The translations under genes and the position numbers were made by a program. Of a stretch of 64,000 bases of DNA, positions 15,420-22,637 are shown piece after piece. The stretch is taken from contig DASYOB010000148.1 in the NCBI GenBank assembly GCA_036008175.1, positions 35,761-99,760 of the forward strand. The letters are read 5' to 3'. This stretch comes from DATARH01 sp036008175 (GTDB lineage Bacteria; Pseudomonadota; Alphaproteobacteria; ATCC43930; CGMCC-115725). Below the pieces are notes generated by a model. The model worked only from the letters and a program-made list of their open reading frames with translations. It did no database searches and was not told where the DNA came from. How positions within the stretch are numbered: position 1 is the first letter of the stretch; every line of letters starts with the position of its first letter.

Positions 15420-16226
15420 TTACTCCATCAGCTGCAAATCGACCCCGCGGCCGTGCAATTCGGCGAGATAGGCGTCGACCGACCCGATCTGCGTATCGAG
15501 CTGCATCCGTACCGGGATAACCACGTCGCCTGGAAGCAGGGAGGCATACCAAATGGTGCCCTTTTGGGCGCCTTCGCCTCGCTCGTCATCGGGGATGCCC
15601 CGTATATACCGGGTCATCCGACAGGCAATCGTGGTGCCCTCGAATTTCTGACCGCCATCGGGCGCCAGCGTCTCCTGGCCGGCGTCAGCGAATACCAGAT
15701 CGTAGCGGTGGCGGCCGTCGAACACGGGGACGGTCATCGCACAGGTTTTCTTGGCGGCGAGTTGGCGCTCAAGCCGCAAATACGCGGTCAGATTGTCGAC
15801 CGTGCCGCGTTCCGCCTCCGCCGTCACGGGGTTGGGCGGAGGTGGCGTCGAGCTGCCGTCGATCTTCCCGTCGGGGCCGTAATCGACGCGGTTGGAGCGC
15901 TCATCGCCGTTGCGCCGCGTTTCGCTGTGGAACGATTCGGGTTGGGCCGAAACTGGGGTTACGCGCCCACGCGCCTCGGCATGAGTGGACTGGTCGACCA
16001 CCATGGCGATAACCCCGGTCGTCGCGTAATCGGTGCTAATCGCGTAGCGATCGCCGGCCTCCTCGAGGCGGGTGTGCAGGGTCAGTACGTGGAGGCGCAA
16101 CGGGCCATACACCTCGATCCGCGCGGAGATGCGATCGGCGGCGACGGCCGGGGTGGCAAGCAAGCCGAGCGCCAATAGCGGCACGGCGACGAACCCAAGC
16201 CGGGGGAAGCTGGGCACTAAAGCCAT
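15420..16226 (-). CDS. DUF3108 domain-containing secreted protein
   Basis: 268-aa predicted periplasmic protein. Residues 1-30 form a Sec signal peptide ending A-V-A-A. The rest is a beta-rich DUF3108-type domain with Y-A-I-S-T-D-Y-A-T-T-G near residue 62, V-F-D-G-R-H-R-Y-D-L near 168, and I-W-Y-A-S-L-L-P-G-D-V-V-I-P-V-R near 222. The function of DUF3108 is not established; a lipid-binding or envelope role is conceivable. It converges on pheT and is 150 bases from tRNA-Val. Confidence 0.8.
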   Translation of the reverse strand: MALVPSFPRLGFVAVPLLALGLLATPAVAADRISARIEVYGPLRLHVLTLHTRLEEAGDRYAISTDYATTGVIAMVVDQSTHAEARGRVTPVSAQPESFHSETRRNGDERSNRVDYGPDGKIDGSSTPPPPNPVTAEAERGTVDNLTAYLRLERQLAAKKTCAMTVPVFDGRHRYDLVFADAGQETLAPDGGQKFEGTTIACRMTRYIRGIPDDERGEGAQKGTIWYASLLPGDVVIPVRMQLDTQIGSVDAYLAELHGRGVDLQLME

Positions 16227-16326
16227 TTGCCAATGGTGTCAGACTGATCGGTGCGCGTCCAGCGGCCCGAAGACGCAGGGAGCCTTGAACGCTGATCACC
16301 CAACGAGCGCGCCCGGGGGCTGCGCC

Positions 16327-16356
16327 TTGACAGTTTTCGGGGCGCTCTCCTAAATG
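16327..16356 (+). promoter_or_regulatory. Promoter of tRNA-Val
   Basis: Consensus -35 TTGACA (16327-16332), an 18-bp spacer and TAAATG (16351-16356). The predicted start is near 16363, leaving a short 5' leader before the tRNA at 16376. A strong consensus -35 box is usual for stable-RNA genes. Confidence 0.65.
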
Positions 16357-16375
16357 CCTAGGCCGAAACCGGACC

Positions 16376-16450
16376 GGGCGCGTAGCTCAGCGGGAGAGCA
16401 CACCCTTCACACGGGTGGGGTCACAGGTTCAATCCCTGTCGCGCCCACCA
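16376..16450 (+). tRNA. tRNA-Val (anticodon CAC)
   Basis: 75 bases including an encoded CCA. The acceptor stem GGGCGCG/CGCGCCC is perfect, the D-arm is GCTC/GAGC, and the anticodon stem is CACCC/GGGTG with loop TTCACAC (anticodon CAC). The T-arm is ACAGG/CCTGT with TTCAATC. Its 3' 49 bases are duplicated at 17335-17383, marking it as the attachment site of an integrated element. Confidence 0.97.
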
Positions 16451-16451
16451 C
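16403..16451 (+). repeat. att repeat 1 (within the tRNA-Val 3' end)
   Basis: 49-base direct repeat covering the anticodon loop to the CCA end of tRNA-Val plus one base. It matches 17335-17383 with one mismatch (A16411 versus G17343). It is the putative attachment-site copy that keeps the tRNA functional. Confidence 0.8.
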
Positions 16452-16656
16452 CGGAAACCCAGGATTTATGCGGGTTTCGCGACGCCCGCGCGAGAACACC
16501 GGCAACGTCAGCAGTGCGAACAGACGCCAAACGTGACGAGAACGCGCGGCAGAGCGTGACACGCTGGTGACACAGAAAGGGCCGCCAAGCAAGGGCTCGC
16601 ACATCTGTTTTTTCGACACCAGCCAATACACATGGCCGCTGAAAACGGAACCTAGG

Positions 16657-16824
16657 CTACCCTAGTTGCCCTGACTGGGGGTCTAGACGCTCTGCCCAAA
16701 GCTCGTAGTAGAGCGCCAGGGTGAAGAAGCAGTTGGCCGCCAATGGGAGGTCGTCTCTAGCCCACGCCTCGATAGCCTTAATCACCAGAGGCGCCATGCG
16801 TTCGCGTGTGTGTGTGCTGCTCAT
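16657..16824 (-). CDS. Small hypothetical protein inside the element remnant
   Basis: 55-aa ORF with ATG at 16824 and TAG at 16657-16659. It starts M-S-S-T-H-T-R-E-R-M-A-P-L-V and contains I-E-A-W-A-R-D-D-L-P-L-A-A-N-C-F-F-T and L-Y-Y-E-L-W-A-E. Amphipathic helical character with several Trp/Phe/Tyr residues makes it look like a real small protein rather than noise, and no known family was recognised. It lies antisense to the integrase fragment direction. It may be leftover cargo of the element. Confidence 0.4.
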   Translation of the reverse strand: MSSTHTRERMAPLVIKAIEAWARDDLPLAANCFFTLALYYELWAERLDPQSGQLG

Positions 16825-17004
16825 CGGTACGCTATAGTTTCGTTGAGAACCTCATATGGCGAGGCCAAGGTGGACCTATCGTGTCACCGAGGTTAATTCT
16901 AGTTTAGACTCGTTCGAAACTGCTCAGAAGTTTGCGAGAGGGTGTGTGCGCGAAGGCGTTGCCCCCATGCTGCCACCCTCCGGCCGGCGAAGGCTGACCA
17001 TCCA

Positions 17005-17328
17005 GCGGTGGCACCCGAGTATGGCGGCCAGATCAAGACCGCTTGGCCGGGCGCCCGCTCACGCGCCGGGCTCGACCCGGAGCTAACACCGCACGATCTT
17101 CGCCACACCTGGGCCTCATGGCATTACCCCGCGAACCGCGATCTCCTCGCACTCAAAGTAGAGGGCGGGTGGTCCAGCGTGGCCTTGGTTGAGCGATACG
17201 CCCACCTCTTGCCGGCCGGCCATGAGGGGGCTATCAAGATGTTCTGGTCAGGCCGTGACACGGACGTGACACGCACCCTAGTCGTGGTGCCGCTAAGTGG
17301 CTGGTTACCAAAGGAGAAAGTAGGGTAA
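17005..17328 (+). pseudogene. Tyrosine recombinase (phage integrase) C-terminal fragment
   Basis: About 108 codons remain of a protein normally 350-400 aa. Visible are G-L-D-P-E-L-T-P-H-D-L-R-H-T-W-A-S-W, containing the HxxR box, then L-L-A-L-K-V-E-G-G-W-S-S, then the nucleophile Tyr in V-E-R-Y-A-H-L. The arm-binding and core-binding domains and the first catalytic Arg are missing. It is the former integrase of the tRNA-Val element and ends 6 bases before the distal att repeat. A start codon in the residual frame would give no functional enzyme. Confidence 0.8.
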
Positions 17329-17334
17329 GGTTCT

Positions 17335-17383
17335 CCCTTCACGCGGGTGGGGTCACAGGTTCAATCCCTGTCGCGCCCACCAC
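17335..17383 (+). repeat. att repeat 2 (distal copy of the tRNA-Val 3' end)
   Basis: Copy of 16403-16451 with a single difference. It lacks the 5' half of the tRNA, so it is not a tRNA gene. It marks the far border of the integrated element; sequence beyond it should be the original chromosome. Confidence 0.8.
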
Positions 17384-17424
17384 GACCTCGGCTGGTCCGA
17401 GGACATTTCCCGCGAGATGTTTCG

Positions 17425-17922
17425 ATGGGTCCGACAATGCCTGAAGGCCTCCACACCGCCGATCGCCACCAAGACCCCTATGCGTGGGCGCTGGCACAGG
17501 CCTACGGGCTTCGCCGCGGTGCGATCCGCATAAAGGTAGTCGATAGCCAGGGTCTCAGCGAATTTCTGGAGGAATGGGCCGACGAGATTCTGTCTGCGGC
17601 GCGCAGCCAAATCGTCAATCTGATGGCCCACGCGGACAAAGCCGCGCTATCGCGCAACCCGGATATAATCGGGCATTGGCGCAGCGAATGCGTCGAATTT
17701 CACGACCGGGTGATCGATGCGTACCGGCCGTCGATGCGCGCCCGGATCGATTTGGACGCCCTGTGGCGGCGCGCCAAGCGCAAGGTTATCGCTAGCTTCG
17801 ATGATCACGGCGAACCACGGCCATCCATGCCGACGAAATGCCCGTTCGGCCTCGATCACCCGGTCGATCCGGAGCTCGATCTCGACGATTTGGTCGCGTT
17901 TATCTCGCAAAACAAAGGATAG
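17425..17922 (+). CDS. DUF29-like protein
   Basis: 165-aa protein with the layout of DUF29 proteins: D-P-Y-A-W-A-L-A-Q-A-Y-G-L-R-R at the N-terminus, then F-L-E-E-W-A-D-E-I-L, a helical middle with I-I-G-H-W-R-S-E-C, and a C-terminal P-T-K-C-P-F-G-L-D-H-P segment like the family's P-x-x-C-P-W motif. The function of DUF29 is not established. ATG at 17425 is chosen; 17437 is also possible, and upstream codons would run into the att repeat. It starts 41 bases after that repeat. Confidence 0.6.
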   Translation: MGPTMPEGLHTADRHQDPYAWALAQAYGLRRGAIRIKVVDSQGLSEFLEEWADEILSAARSQIVNLMAHADKAALSRNPDIIGHWRSECVEFHDRVIDAYRPSMRARIDLDALWRRAKRKVIASFDDHGEPRPSMPTKCPFGLDHPVDPELDLDDLVAFISQNKG

Positions 17923-17968
17923 CTGTAGCAGAGGACTGTGCCGCAGCTAAATGAGGGAAGGAGCAGCC

Positions 17969-19171
17969 ATGCGCCGTGCCGTCATCGTTTCCACCGCGCG
18001 CACCCCGATCGGCAGGGCGTTTCGCGGCGCCTTCAACGAGACGCAACCGCAGGCGCTGGCCGGCCACGCGATCGCCGAGGCCGTGAAGCGCGCCGGGGTC
18101 GACCCAGCCGAGATCGAGGACGTGATCCTCGGCGCGGCAATCCAGCAGGGCGCGCAGGGCTTCAATGTCGCCCGCCAGAGCGCGCTGCGAGCCGGGCTAC
18201 CGGAGAGCGTCCCGGCGATGTCGATCGACCGGCAATGCTCGTCGGGGATGATGGCGATCGCCACCGCGGCGAAGGAGATCGTGCATGACGGCATGAATGT
18301 CGCGCTCGGCGGCGGGGTCGAGTCGGTGTCGTTCGTGCAAGGCGACAAGATGGTGCGCACCCGCGGCGACGACCCCGAGCTGATCGCCCGCATCCCCGCC
18401 CTCTACATGACCATGATCGAGACCGCCGAGATCGTCGCCGACCGCTACGGCATCGCGCGCGAGGCGCAGGACGAATACGCGCTGCGCTCGCAGCAGCGTA
18501 CCGCGGCGGCGCAGCAGGCCGGGCGCTTTGACGACGAGATCGTGGCAATGCGCTCAGTGATGAGCGTCACCGACCGCAATACCGGCGAAACCTCGCAGAA
18601 GCCGGTGACCCTGGAAAAGGACGAGGGCAACCGGCCGGACACCTCGCTCGACGGTCTCGCCGCGCTGAAGCCGGTGTTCAAGGACGGCCAGCGCGTCAAG
18701 GAAGGCCGCAACATCACCGCCGGCAACGCCTCGCAATTGTCGGACGGCGCCTCGGCGGCGGTACTGATGGAAGAAAAGGAGGCTGAGCGCCGCGGGTTGC
18801 AGCCGCTCGGCATCTATCATGGCATCGCCGTCGCCGGCTGCGCCCCCGACGAGATGGGCATCGGCCCGGTCTTCGCCGTGCCAAAGCTGTTGCAGCAGCA
18901 CAGCCTCAAGATAGACGACATCGATCTCTGGGAACTGAACGAGGCCTTCGCCTGCCAGGTTGTCTATTGCCGCGACAAGCTCGGCATCCCGCACGACAAG
19001 CTCAACGTCAATGGCGGGGCGATCTCGATCGGCCATCCCTATGGGATGTCGGGCGCGCGGATGGTCGGGCACGCGCTGATCGAGGGCAAACGGCGCAACG
19101 CGCGGTACGTCGTGTGTACGATGTGCATCGGCGGCGGCATGGGCGCCGCCGGCCTGTTCGAGGTTGCGTAA
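17969..19171 (+). CDS. Acetyl-CoA acetyltransferase (thiolase family)
   Basis: 400-aa thiolase. The acyl-accepting Cys is in D-R-Q-C-S-S-G-M near residue 88. The catalytic His is in G-G-A-I-S-I-G-H-P-Y-G-M-S-G, and the second Cys is in C-T-M-C-I-G-G-G-M-G-A-A-G near the C-terminus. It condenses or cleaves acyl-CoA; it could be biosynthetic acetoacetyl-CoA thiolase or a beta-oxidation 3-ketoacyl-CoA thiolase. ATG at 17969 has GGAAGGAG about 7 bases upstream, so it is preferred over 17951. Confidence 0.93.
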   Translation: MRRAVIVSTARTPIGRAFRGAFNETQPQALAGHAIAEAVKRAGVDPAEIEDVILGAAIQQGAQGFNVARQSALRAGLPESVPAMSIDRQCSSGMMAIATAAKEIVHDGMNVALGGGVESVSFVQGDKMVRTRGDDPELIARIPALYMTMIETAEIVADRYGIAREAQDEYALRSQQRTAAAQQAGRFDDEIVAMRSVMSVTDRNTGETSQKPVTLEKDEGNRPDTSLDGLAALKPVFKDGQRVKEGRNITAGNASQLSDGASAAVLMEEKEAERRGLQPLGIYHGIAVAGCAPDEMGIGPVFAVPKLLQQHSLKIDDIDLWELNEAFACQVVYCRDKLGIPHDKLNVNGGAISIGHPYGMSGARMVGHALIEGKRRNARYVVCTMCIGGGMGAAGLFEVA

Positions 19172-19206
19172 AGCCGGGTCTGGCCGGGATCCGTCGCGGA
19201 TTAGGG

Positions 19207-19785
19207 ATGATGCCTTCGATCGAACATTCCGCGCCTCCTGCCCAGATCCGAAACTGCGGCGACTGCTCGCTGTGCTGCAAGGTGATGCGGATTGCCGCCC
19301 TCGATAAACCACCCGGCTCCTGGTGCAAAAACTGTAAGCCCGGAAACGGCTGCACGATCTACCCCGATCGGCCGCAAGAGTGCAGAGATTTTGTCTGTCT
19401 TTATGTGCTCAACGCCGAGCTCGGCGAGGAATGGAAGCCGAGCCAGAGCAAAATCGTCTTGGTATCGGAGCAAGACGGCAACCGCATCGTCGCGCATGTG
19501 GATCCGCAACGGCCGGATGCCTGGAGACACGAACCCTATTACCAGCAACTGAAGCGGTGGGCTGCACGCTCGGTGGCGTTCCGCGGGCAGGTCATCGCCT
19601 GCGTCGGCAGGCGGATGCACATGATATTCCCCGATAGAGACGTCGACCTCGGCATTGTCGGTCTCGACGAATTCATCATCGTCAACGAGGTGCAAACGCC
19701 GTTCGGCGTAAAGCGGGAAGCCGTGAAGGTCGGCATAAACGATCCGCGGGCGCAGGGCCTGGCTCGGCAAAGCGGAGGCGCTTGA
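19207..19785 (+). CDS. YkgJ-type cysteine-cluster protein
   Basis: 192-aa protein with a Cys-rich N-terminal half: C-G-D-C-S-L-C-C-K near residue 17, W-C-K-N-C-K, G-C-T-I-Y and R-P-Q-E-C-R-D-F-V-C. This spacing fits YkgJ-family putative metal (zinc or Fe-S) binding proteins. The C-terminal half is beta-rich and not recognised. The function is unknown. It begins 35 bases after the thiolase stop on the same strand and may be co-transcribed with it. Confidence 0.7.
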   Translation: MMPSIEHSAPPAQIRNCGDCSLCCKVMRIAALDKPPGSWCKNCKPGNGCTIYPDRPQECRDFVCLYVLNAELGEEWKPSQSKIVLVSEQDGNRIVAHVDPQRPDAWRHEPYYQQLKRWAARSVAFRGQVIACVGRRMHMIFPDRDVDLGIVGLDEFIIVNEVQTPFGVKREAVKVGINDPRAQGLARQSGGA

Positions 19786-19804
19786 AGCGGAAGCACGCTC
19801 GCTT

Positions 19805-20039
19805 TCAGGGATCCTTCGGGTCGAAACGGCGATAGAGGCCGGCGATAAAGTCGAACAGGCTCGATCCGATGAACGCCAGCGCGAAAAGCCCGATCAGCGC
19901 TTGACCTTACGGCCCGCTGCGCAAGGCGGCCAGGACGCCGCCGACCTCATGTGCCTCATGCGGATTGCCATACGCGGCCGCGGCGATGAGGTAGCCGCCG
20001 ACCAGCGAAATCGCGGCGCCGCGCCGGCGACGGGCGGCT
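19805..20039 (-). pseudogene. Remnant of a DUF1206 membrane protein (C-terminal repeat)
   Basis: One minus-strand frame reads G-A-A-I-S-L-V-G-G-Y-L-I-A-A-A-A, then H-E-A-H-E-V-G-G-V-L-A-A-L, an in-frame TAA, and then A-L-I-G-L-F-A-L-A-F-I-G and Y-R-R-F-D-P. This is the order of one hydrophobic repeat of DUF1206 proteins. The in-frame stop and the absence of the first two repeats indicate decay. It lies directly downstream of the DoxX gene on the same strand. The call rests on recalled family pattern, not a search. Confidence 0.5.
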
Positions 20040-20044
20040 TTAGC

Positions 20045-20443
20045 TCAGGCGCGGCCGCCGGCTGCAAGCGGGGCGGAAGATCCGCGCGCCCATAGCCGGT
20101 CGAGGCTCCACGACCCGCCACCGGCGACGAACAGGTAGAGGAAGACAAAGCAGTAAAGGATTGCCGCGTCGCCGCCGTTCAGGATCGGGAAAAAACCCCG
20201 CGGCGCGTGCGCCATGAAGTAGGCCAATGCCATTTCGCCCGACAGGATGAACGCCACAGGCCGGGTAAACAGGCCGAGTGCCAGCAGGATGCCCCCGACC
20301 AGCTCAAGGATCCCGGCGAGGCCTGGAACAAGCGTGAATAGTTCGTACGGGCGCGGATTCTGCGCTGGCGGAAAGTTGAAGATCTTGCCAAGGCCGTGCT
20401 CGAGATAGAGCAGCCCGGTAACGATGCGCAGAATGCTCAGCAT
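20045..20443 (-). CDS. DoxX family membrane protein
   Basis: 132-aa protein with four hydrophobic segments. It opens with L-R-I-V-T-G-L-L-Y-L-E-H-G-L-G-K, the DoxX start motif, and contains L-F-T-R-P-V-A-F-I-L-S-G-E-M-A-L-A-Y-F. DoxX proteins are inner-membrane proteins linked to redox stress or quinone metabolism, with variable roles. The ATG at 20443 is preferred because GGGAG lies about 6 bases upstream; longer in-frame starts exist up to 20497. Confidence 0.85.
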   Translation of the reverse strand: MLSILRIVTGLLYLEHGLGKIFNFPPAQNPRPYELFTLVPGLAGILELVGGILLALGLFTRPVAFILSGEMALAYFMAHAPRGFFPILNGGDAAILYCFVFLYLFVAGGGSWSLDRLWARGSSAPLAAGGRA

Positions 20444-20614
20444 GCGCGGCTCCCATTGGAGCCGCATTGTTGTCCAATCGGCCACGGGCGCCCCCATTCC
20501 GCTGGCGGCTCTGATACGCCGTCGGATGGAATCTTAGCGAAAACCGTGAGGCGTCTGCAACGGGAGCTGTGAGGCCGACATCGCTCGGGCAAATCGCTAA
20601 TCGGAGATCAAAAA

Positions 20615-20699
20615 TGGTGCGCCCGAGTGGAGTCGAACCACCACTCCTTTCGGAACACGGACCTGAACCGTGCGCGTCTGCCAATTCCGCCACGGGCGC
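20615..20699 (-). tRNA. tRNA-Leu (anticodon CAG)
   Basis: 85-base class II tRNA with encoded CCA. The acceptor is GCGCCCG/CGGGCGC, the anticodon stem CACGG/CCGTG with loop TTCAGGT (anticodon CAG), then a long variable arm and the T-loop TTCGACT. All stems pair well. Confidence 0.97.
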
Positions 20700-20718
20700 C
20701 CGTCGCTTCGGCGCGCCG

Positions 20719-20747
20719 GAGATAAGCCGCAGCCGTTGCGATGTCAA
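20719..20747 (-). promoter_or_regulatory. Promoter of tRNA-Leu
   Basis: On the minus strand, TTGACA (20742-20747) and TATCTC (20719-20724) are separated by 17 bp. Predicted start is about 7 bases downstream, near 20712, leaving a short leader before the tRNA. This gives a consensus -35 like that of tRNA-Val. Confidence 0.65.
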
Positions 20748-20867
20748 CCGGCTGGGGGCGGCGTTGCCCTAGTAGCGCAAGCTTCGGGACACGAACCGCG
20801 ATTGCGGTCGGCATTGCTCAACAGCGATGGTTTTGCTAATGCCCATCGCGCTTTGGGGAGGCTGGGC

Positions 20868-21818
20868 ATGAAACAACACCGCGTTGCGATCCTCGGCGGG
20901 GCCGGTTTCGTCGGGCGCTACATCGTCAAGCGCCTAGCCGAGCGCGGCGATGTACTGACAGTTGGCGGGCGCAACGCAGCCGCAGCCAAATTCCTGCGGC
21001 TGAAAGGCGATGTCGGCCAGGTCGAGCTGGTCAATGTCTCGATCGACAGCGAGGCACTGCTTGCCGCGTTCGTCGCCGGCAATAACGTCGTGATCAATTG
21101 CGTCGGCATTCTGCGCGAAGCCCGCCGCCAGCGCTTCGACGTCGTGCATCACACTGCACCGGCGCGGCTGGCCCGGCTGGCCCGCGAGCATGGCGTCGAG
21201 CGCTTCGTTCAAATCTCTTCGCTCGCCGCGGACCCGCGCTCGACCTCGGCTTATGCGCGCAGCAAAGCGGCCGGCGAGCAGGCGGTGCGCGATGCCTTCC
21301 CGACCGCGACCATTCTCCGACCGTCGATTGTGTTTGGACCCGAGGATCGGTTTTTCAACAAGTTCGCGGAAATGGCGGTGTTCTCGCCCGCGCTGCCGCT
21401 GATCGGCGGCGGCGAGACCCGGTTTCAGCCGGTCTATGTCGGCGATGTCGCCGACGCGGTCGTCCGCTGTATCGACGAGCCGGCAACCGCGGGGCGGATC
21501 TATGAATTGGGCGGTCCCAAGACCTACACCTTCCGCGCGCTCCTGGAGATGCTGCTGGCCGAAACCCGCCGCCACCGCCTGTTGCTCGACATCCCGTTCG
21601 GGATTGCTTCGCTGCAGGCGCGGCTGATGTCGCTGCTACCCAACGCGCCGTTGACCCCCGACCAGGTCGAGCTGCTGAAACAGGACAACGTCGTCTCCTC
21701 GGGGGCGCTCACCCTCGATGCCCTCGGCATCACGCCGACCCCCGTGGAGGCGATCTTGCCGACCTATCTCGACCGCTTCCGCCGCGGCGGCTGGTACGCG
21801 CGCGAACGGACGGTATAA
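20868..21818 (+). CDS. Complex I NDUFA9-like NAD(P)-binding protein
   Basis: 316-aa atypical short-chain dehydrogenase. The Rossmann motif G-G-A-G-F-V-G-R-Y is near residues 10-18, followed by G-R-N and later C-V-G-I-L-R-E. The Tyr-Lys-type stretch is S-A-Y-A-R-S-K-A-A-G-E, and V-F-G-P-E-D-R-F-F-N and F-Q-P-V-Y-V-G-D-V-A follow. These are hallmarks of the NDUFA9 family found in alphaproteobacteria and mitochondria, associated with NADH:quinone oxidoreductase. A strong GGGGAGG lies 6 bases before the ATG at 20868. Confidence 0.9.
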   Translation: MKQHRVAILGGAGFVGRYIVKRLAERGDVLTVGGRNAAAAKFLRLKGDVGQVELVNVSIDSEALLAAFVAGNNVVINCVGILREARRQRFDVVHHTAPARLARLAREHGVERFVQISSLAADPRSTSAYARSKAAGEQAVRDAFPTATILRPSIVFGPEDRFFNKFAEMAVFSPALPLIGGGETRFQPVYVGDVADAVVRCIDEPATAGRIYELGGPKTYTFRALLEMLLAETRRHRLLLDIPFGIASLQARLMSLLPNAPLTPDQVELLKQDNVVSSGALTLDALGITPTPVEAILPTYLDRFRRGGWYARERTV

Positions 21819-21889
21819 GCAGGCCGCGCCCAAGCCGCTGTTTCGGCGCGTCGGGTTCGGATAAGCTCGCCCGCAATGGAGTTCACAGC

Positions 21890-22456
21890 ATGACAATCTT
21901 TTGGCGCGGCATCGCTGCGATGATCGCGGTGTTGGCGCTCGGAGGCACGGTGATGGCGGCTGACCCGGAAAACACCCTCTACATGGACACCGCCTACGGG
22001 CGGGTCGTCATCGCCATGCGCCCCGACCTCGCGCCCAATCACTGCGCCCAGATCAAGGCCCTCGTCCGCCGCGGCTTTTATGACGGCGTGCCGTTCCACC
22101 GCGTTATCGACGGCTTCATGGCGCAGACAGGTGATCCGACCGGTACTGGCACCGGCGGCTCCGGCCACAAGCTCAAGGCCGAATTCTCCAGCGAAAAGCA
22201 CGTGCGCGGGACGGTGTCGATGGCGCGAACCTCCGATCCGGACAGCGCCGACAGTCAGTTCTTCATCATGTTCGCGCCGGCGACGTCCCTCGATGGCAAA
22301 TACACGATCTGGGGCCAGGTCGAGTCCGGCATGGAGTTCATCGACAAGATCAAGAAGGGCGACCCGAACCGCAACGGCTCGGTCAGCGACCCGGACAAGA
22401 TCATAAAAATGCAGGTTGCGGCCGACGTGGCGAAAGACGGCGAGAAGCCCAAATAA
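21890..22456 (+). CDS. Peptidyl-prolyl cis-trans isomerase, cyclophilin type (secreted)
   Basis: 188-aa cyclophilin with a signal peptide (about 1-23, ending V-M-A-A). The catalytic region includes V-P-F-H-R-V-I-D-G-F-M-A-Q-T-G-D, then G-T-V-S-M-A-R-T, S-Q-F-F-I-M-F and the G-Q-V-E-S-G-M-E segment. It catalyses prolyl isomerisation of periplasmic proteins. The central Arg of F-H-R and the Q-F-F-I motif are intact, so it is likely active. Confidence 0.93.
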   Translation: MTIFWRGIAAMIAVLALGGTVMAADPENTLYMDTAYGRVVIAMRPDLAPNHCAQIKALVRRGFYDGVPFHRVIDGFMAQTGDPTGTGTGGSGHKLKAEFSSEKHVRGTVSMARTSDPDSADSQFFIMFAPATSLDGKYTIWGQVESGMEFIDKIKKGDPNRNGSVSDPDKIIKMQVAADVAKDGEKPK

Positions 22457-22497
22457 GCGCGATGTCCGACTCCGGCTCTGCTGTATTGAGCCTAATG

Positions 22498-22606
22498 ATT
22501 GTCATTCCGGGGCGCCGCGCAGCGGCGAGCCCGGAATCCATTTTCCAGAGGCCTGCGTTCATGGATTCCGGGCTCCCTCACCATACTCGGGCCCCGGAAT
22601 GACAAT
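22498..22606. repeat. Double palindromic repeat, 109 bp
   Basis: Outer arms ATTGTCATTCCGGGG (22498-22512) and CCCCGGAATGACAAT (22592-22606) are perfect inverted repeats of 15 bp. Inner arms GAGCCCGGAATCCAT (22527-22541) and ATGGATTCCGGGCTC (22561-22575) are another perfect 15-bp pair. The element can fold as a long hairpin with a second hairpin inside. It lies between the cyclophilin and ampG-like genes and carries no ORF. It resembles MITE/REP-type dispersed repeats. Confidence 0.8.
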
Positions 22607-22637
22607 ATGAGGCACTTGCGCCAGGTAGTCGGGGTCC

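Larger units (their letters stand above)
16403..17383. mobile_element. Remnant integrated element at tRNA-Val
   Basis: The 3' end of tRNA-Val and its copy at 17335-17383 flank about 880 bases. These hold an integrase C-terminal fragment (17005-17328) directed toward the far repeat and a 55-aa ORF on the minus strand. The interior has visibly lower GC and less codon-like structure than its surroundings. This is the layout left when a tRNA-targeting island or prophage loses its interior. No phage structural or cargo gene remains, and a complete integrase is absent, so it cannot excise by itself. Confidence 0.75.

Noticed and set aside
16407..16631. Minus-strand ORF ending G-A-T-G-I-E-P-V-T
   Set aside because: This ending is the well-known false translation of tRNA 3' halves; the frame overlaps tRNA-Val and has no start support.
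17335..17383. Second tRNA-Val gene
   Set aside because: Only the 3' half from the anticodon loop onward is present, without acceptor 5' strand or D-arm; it is an att repeat.
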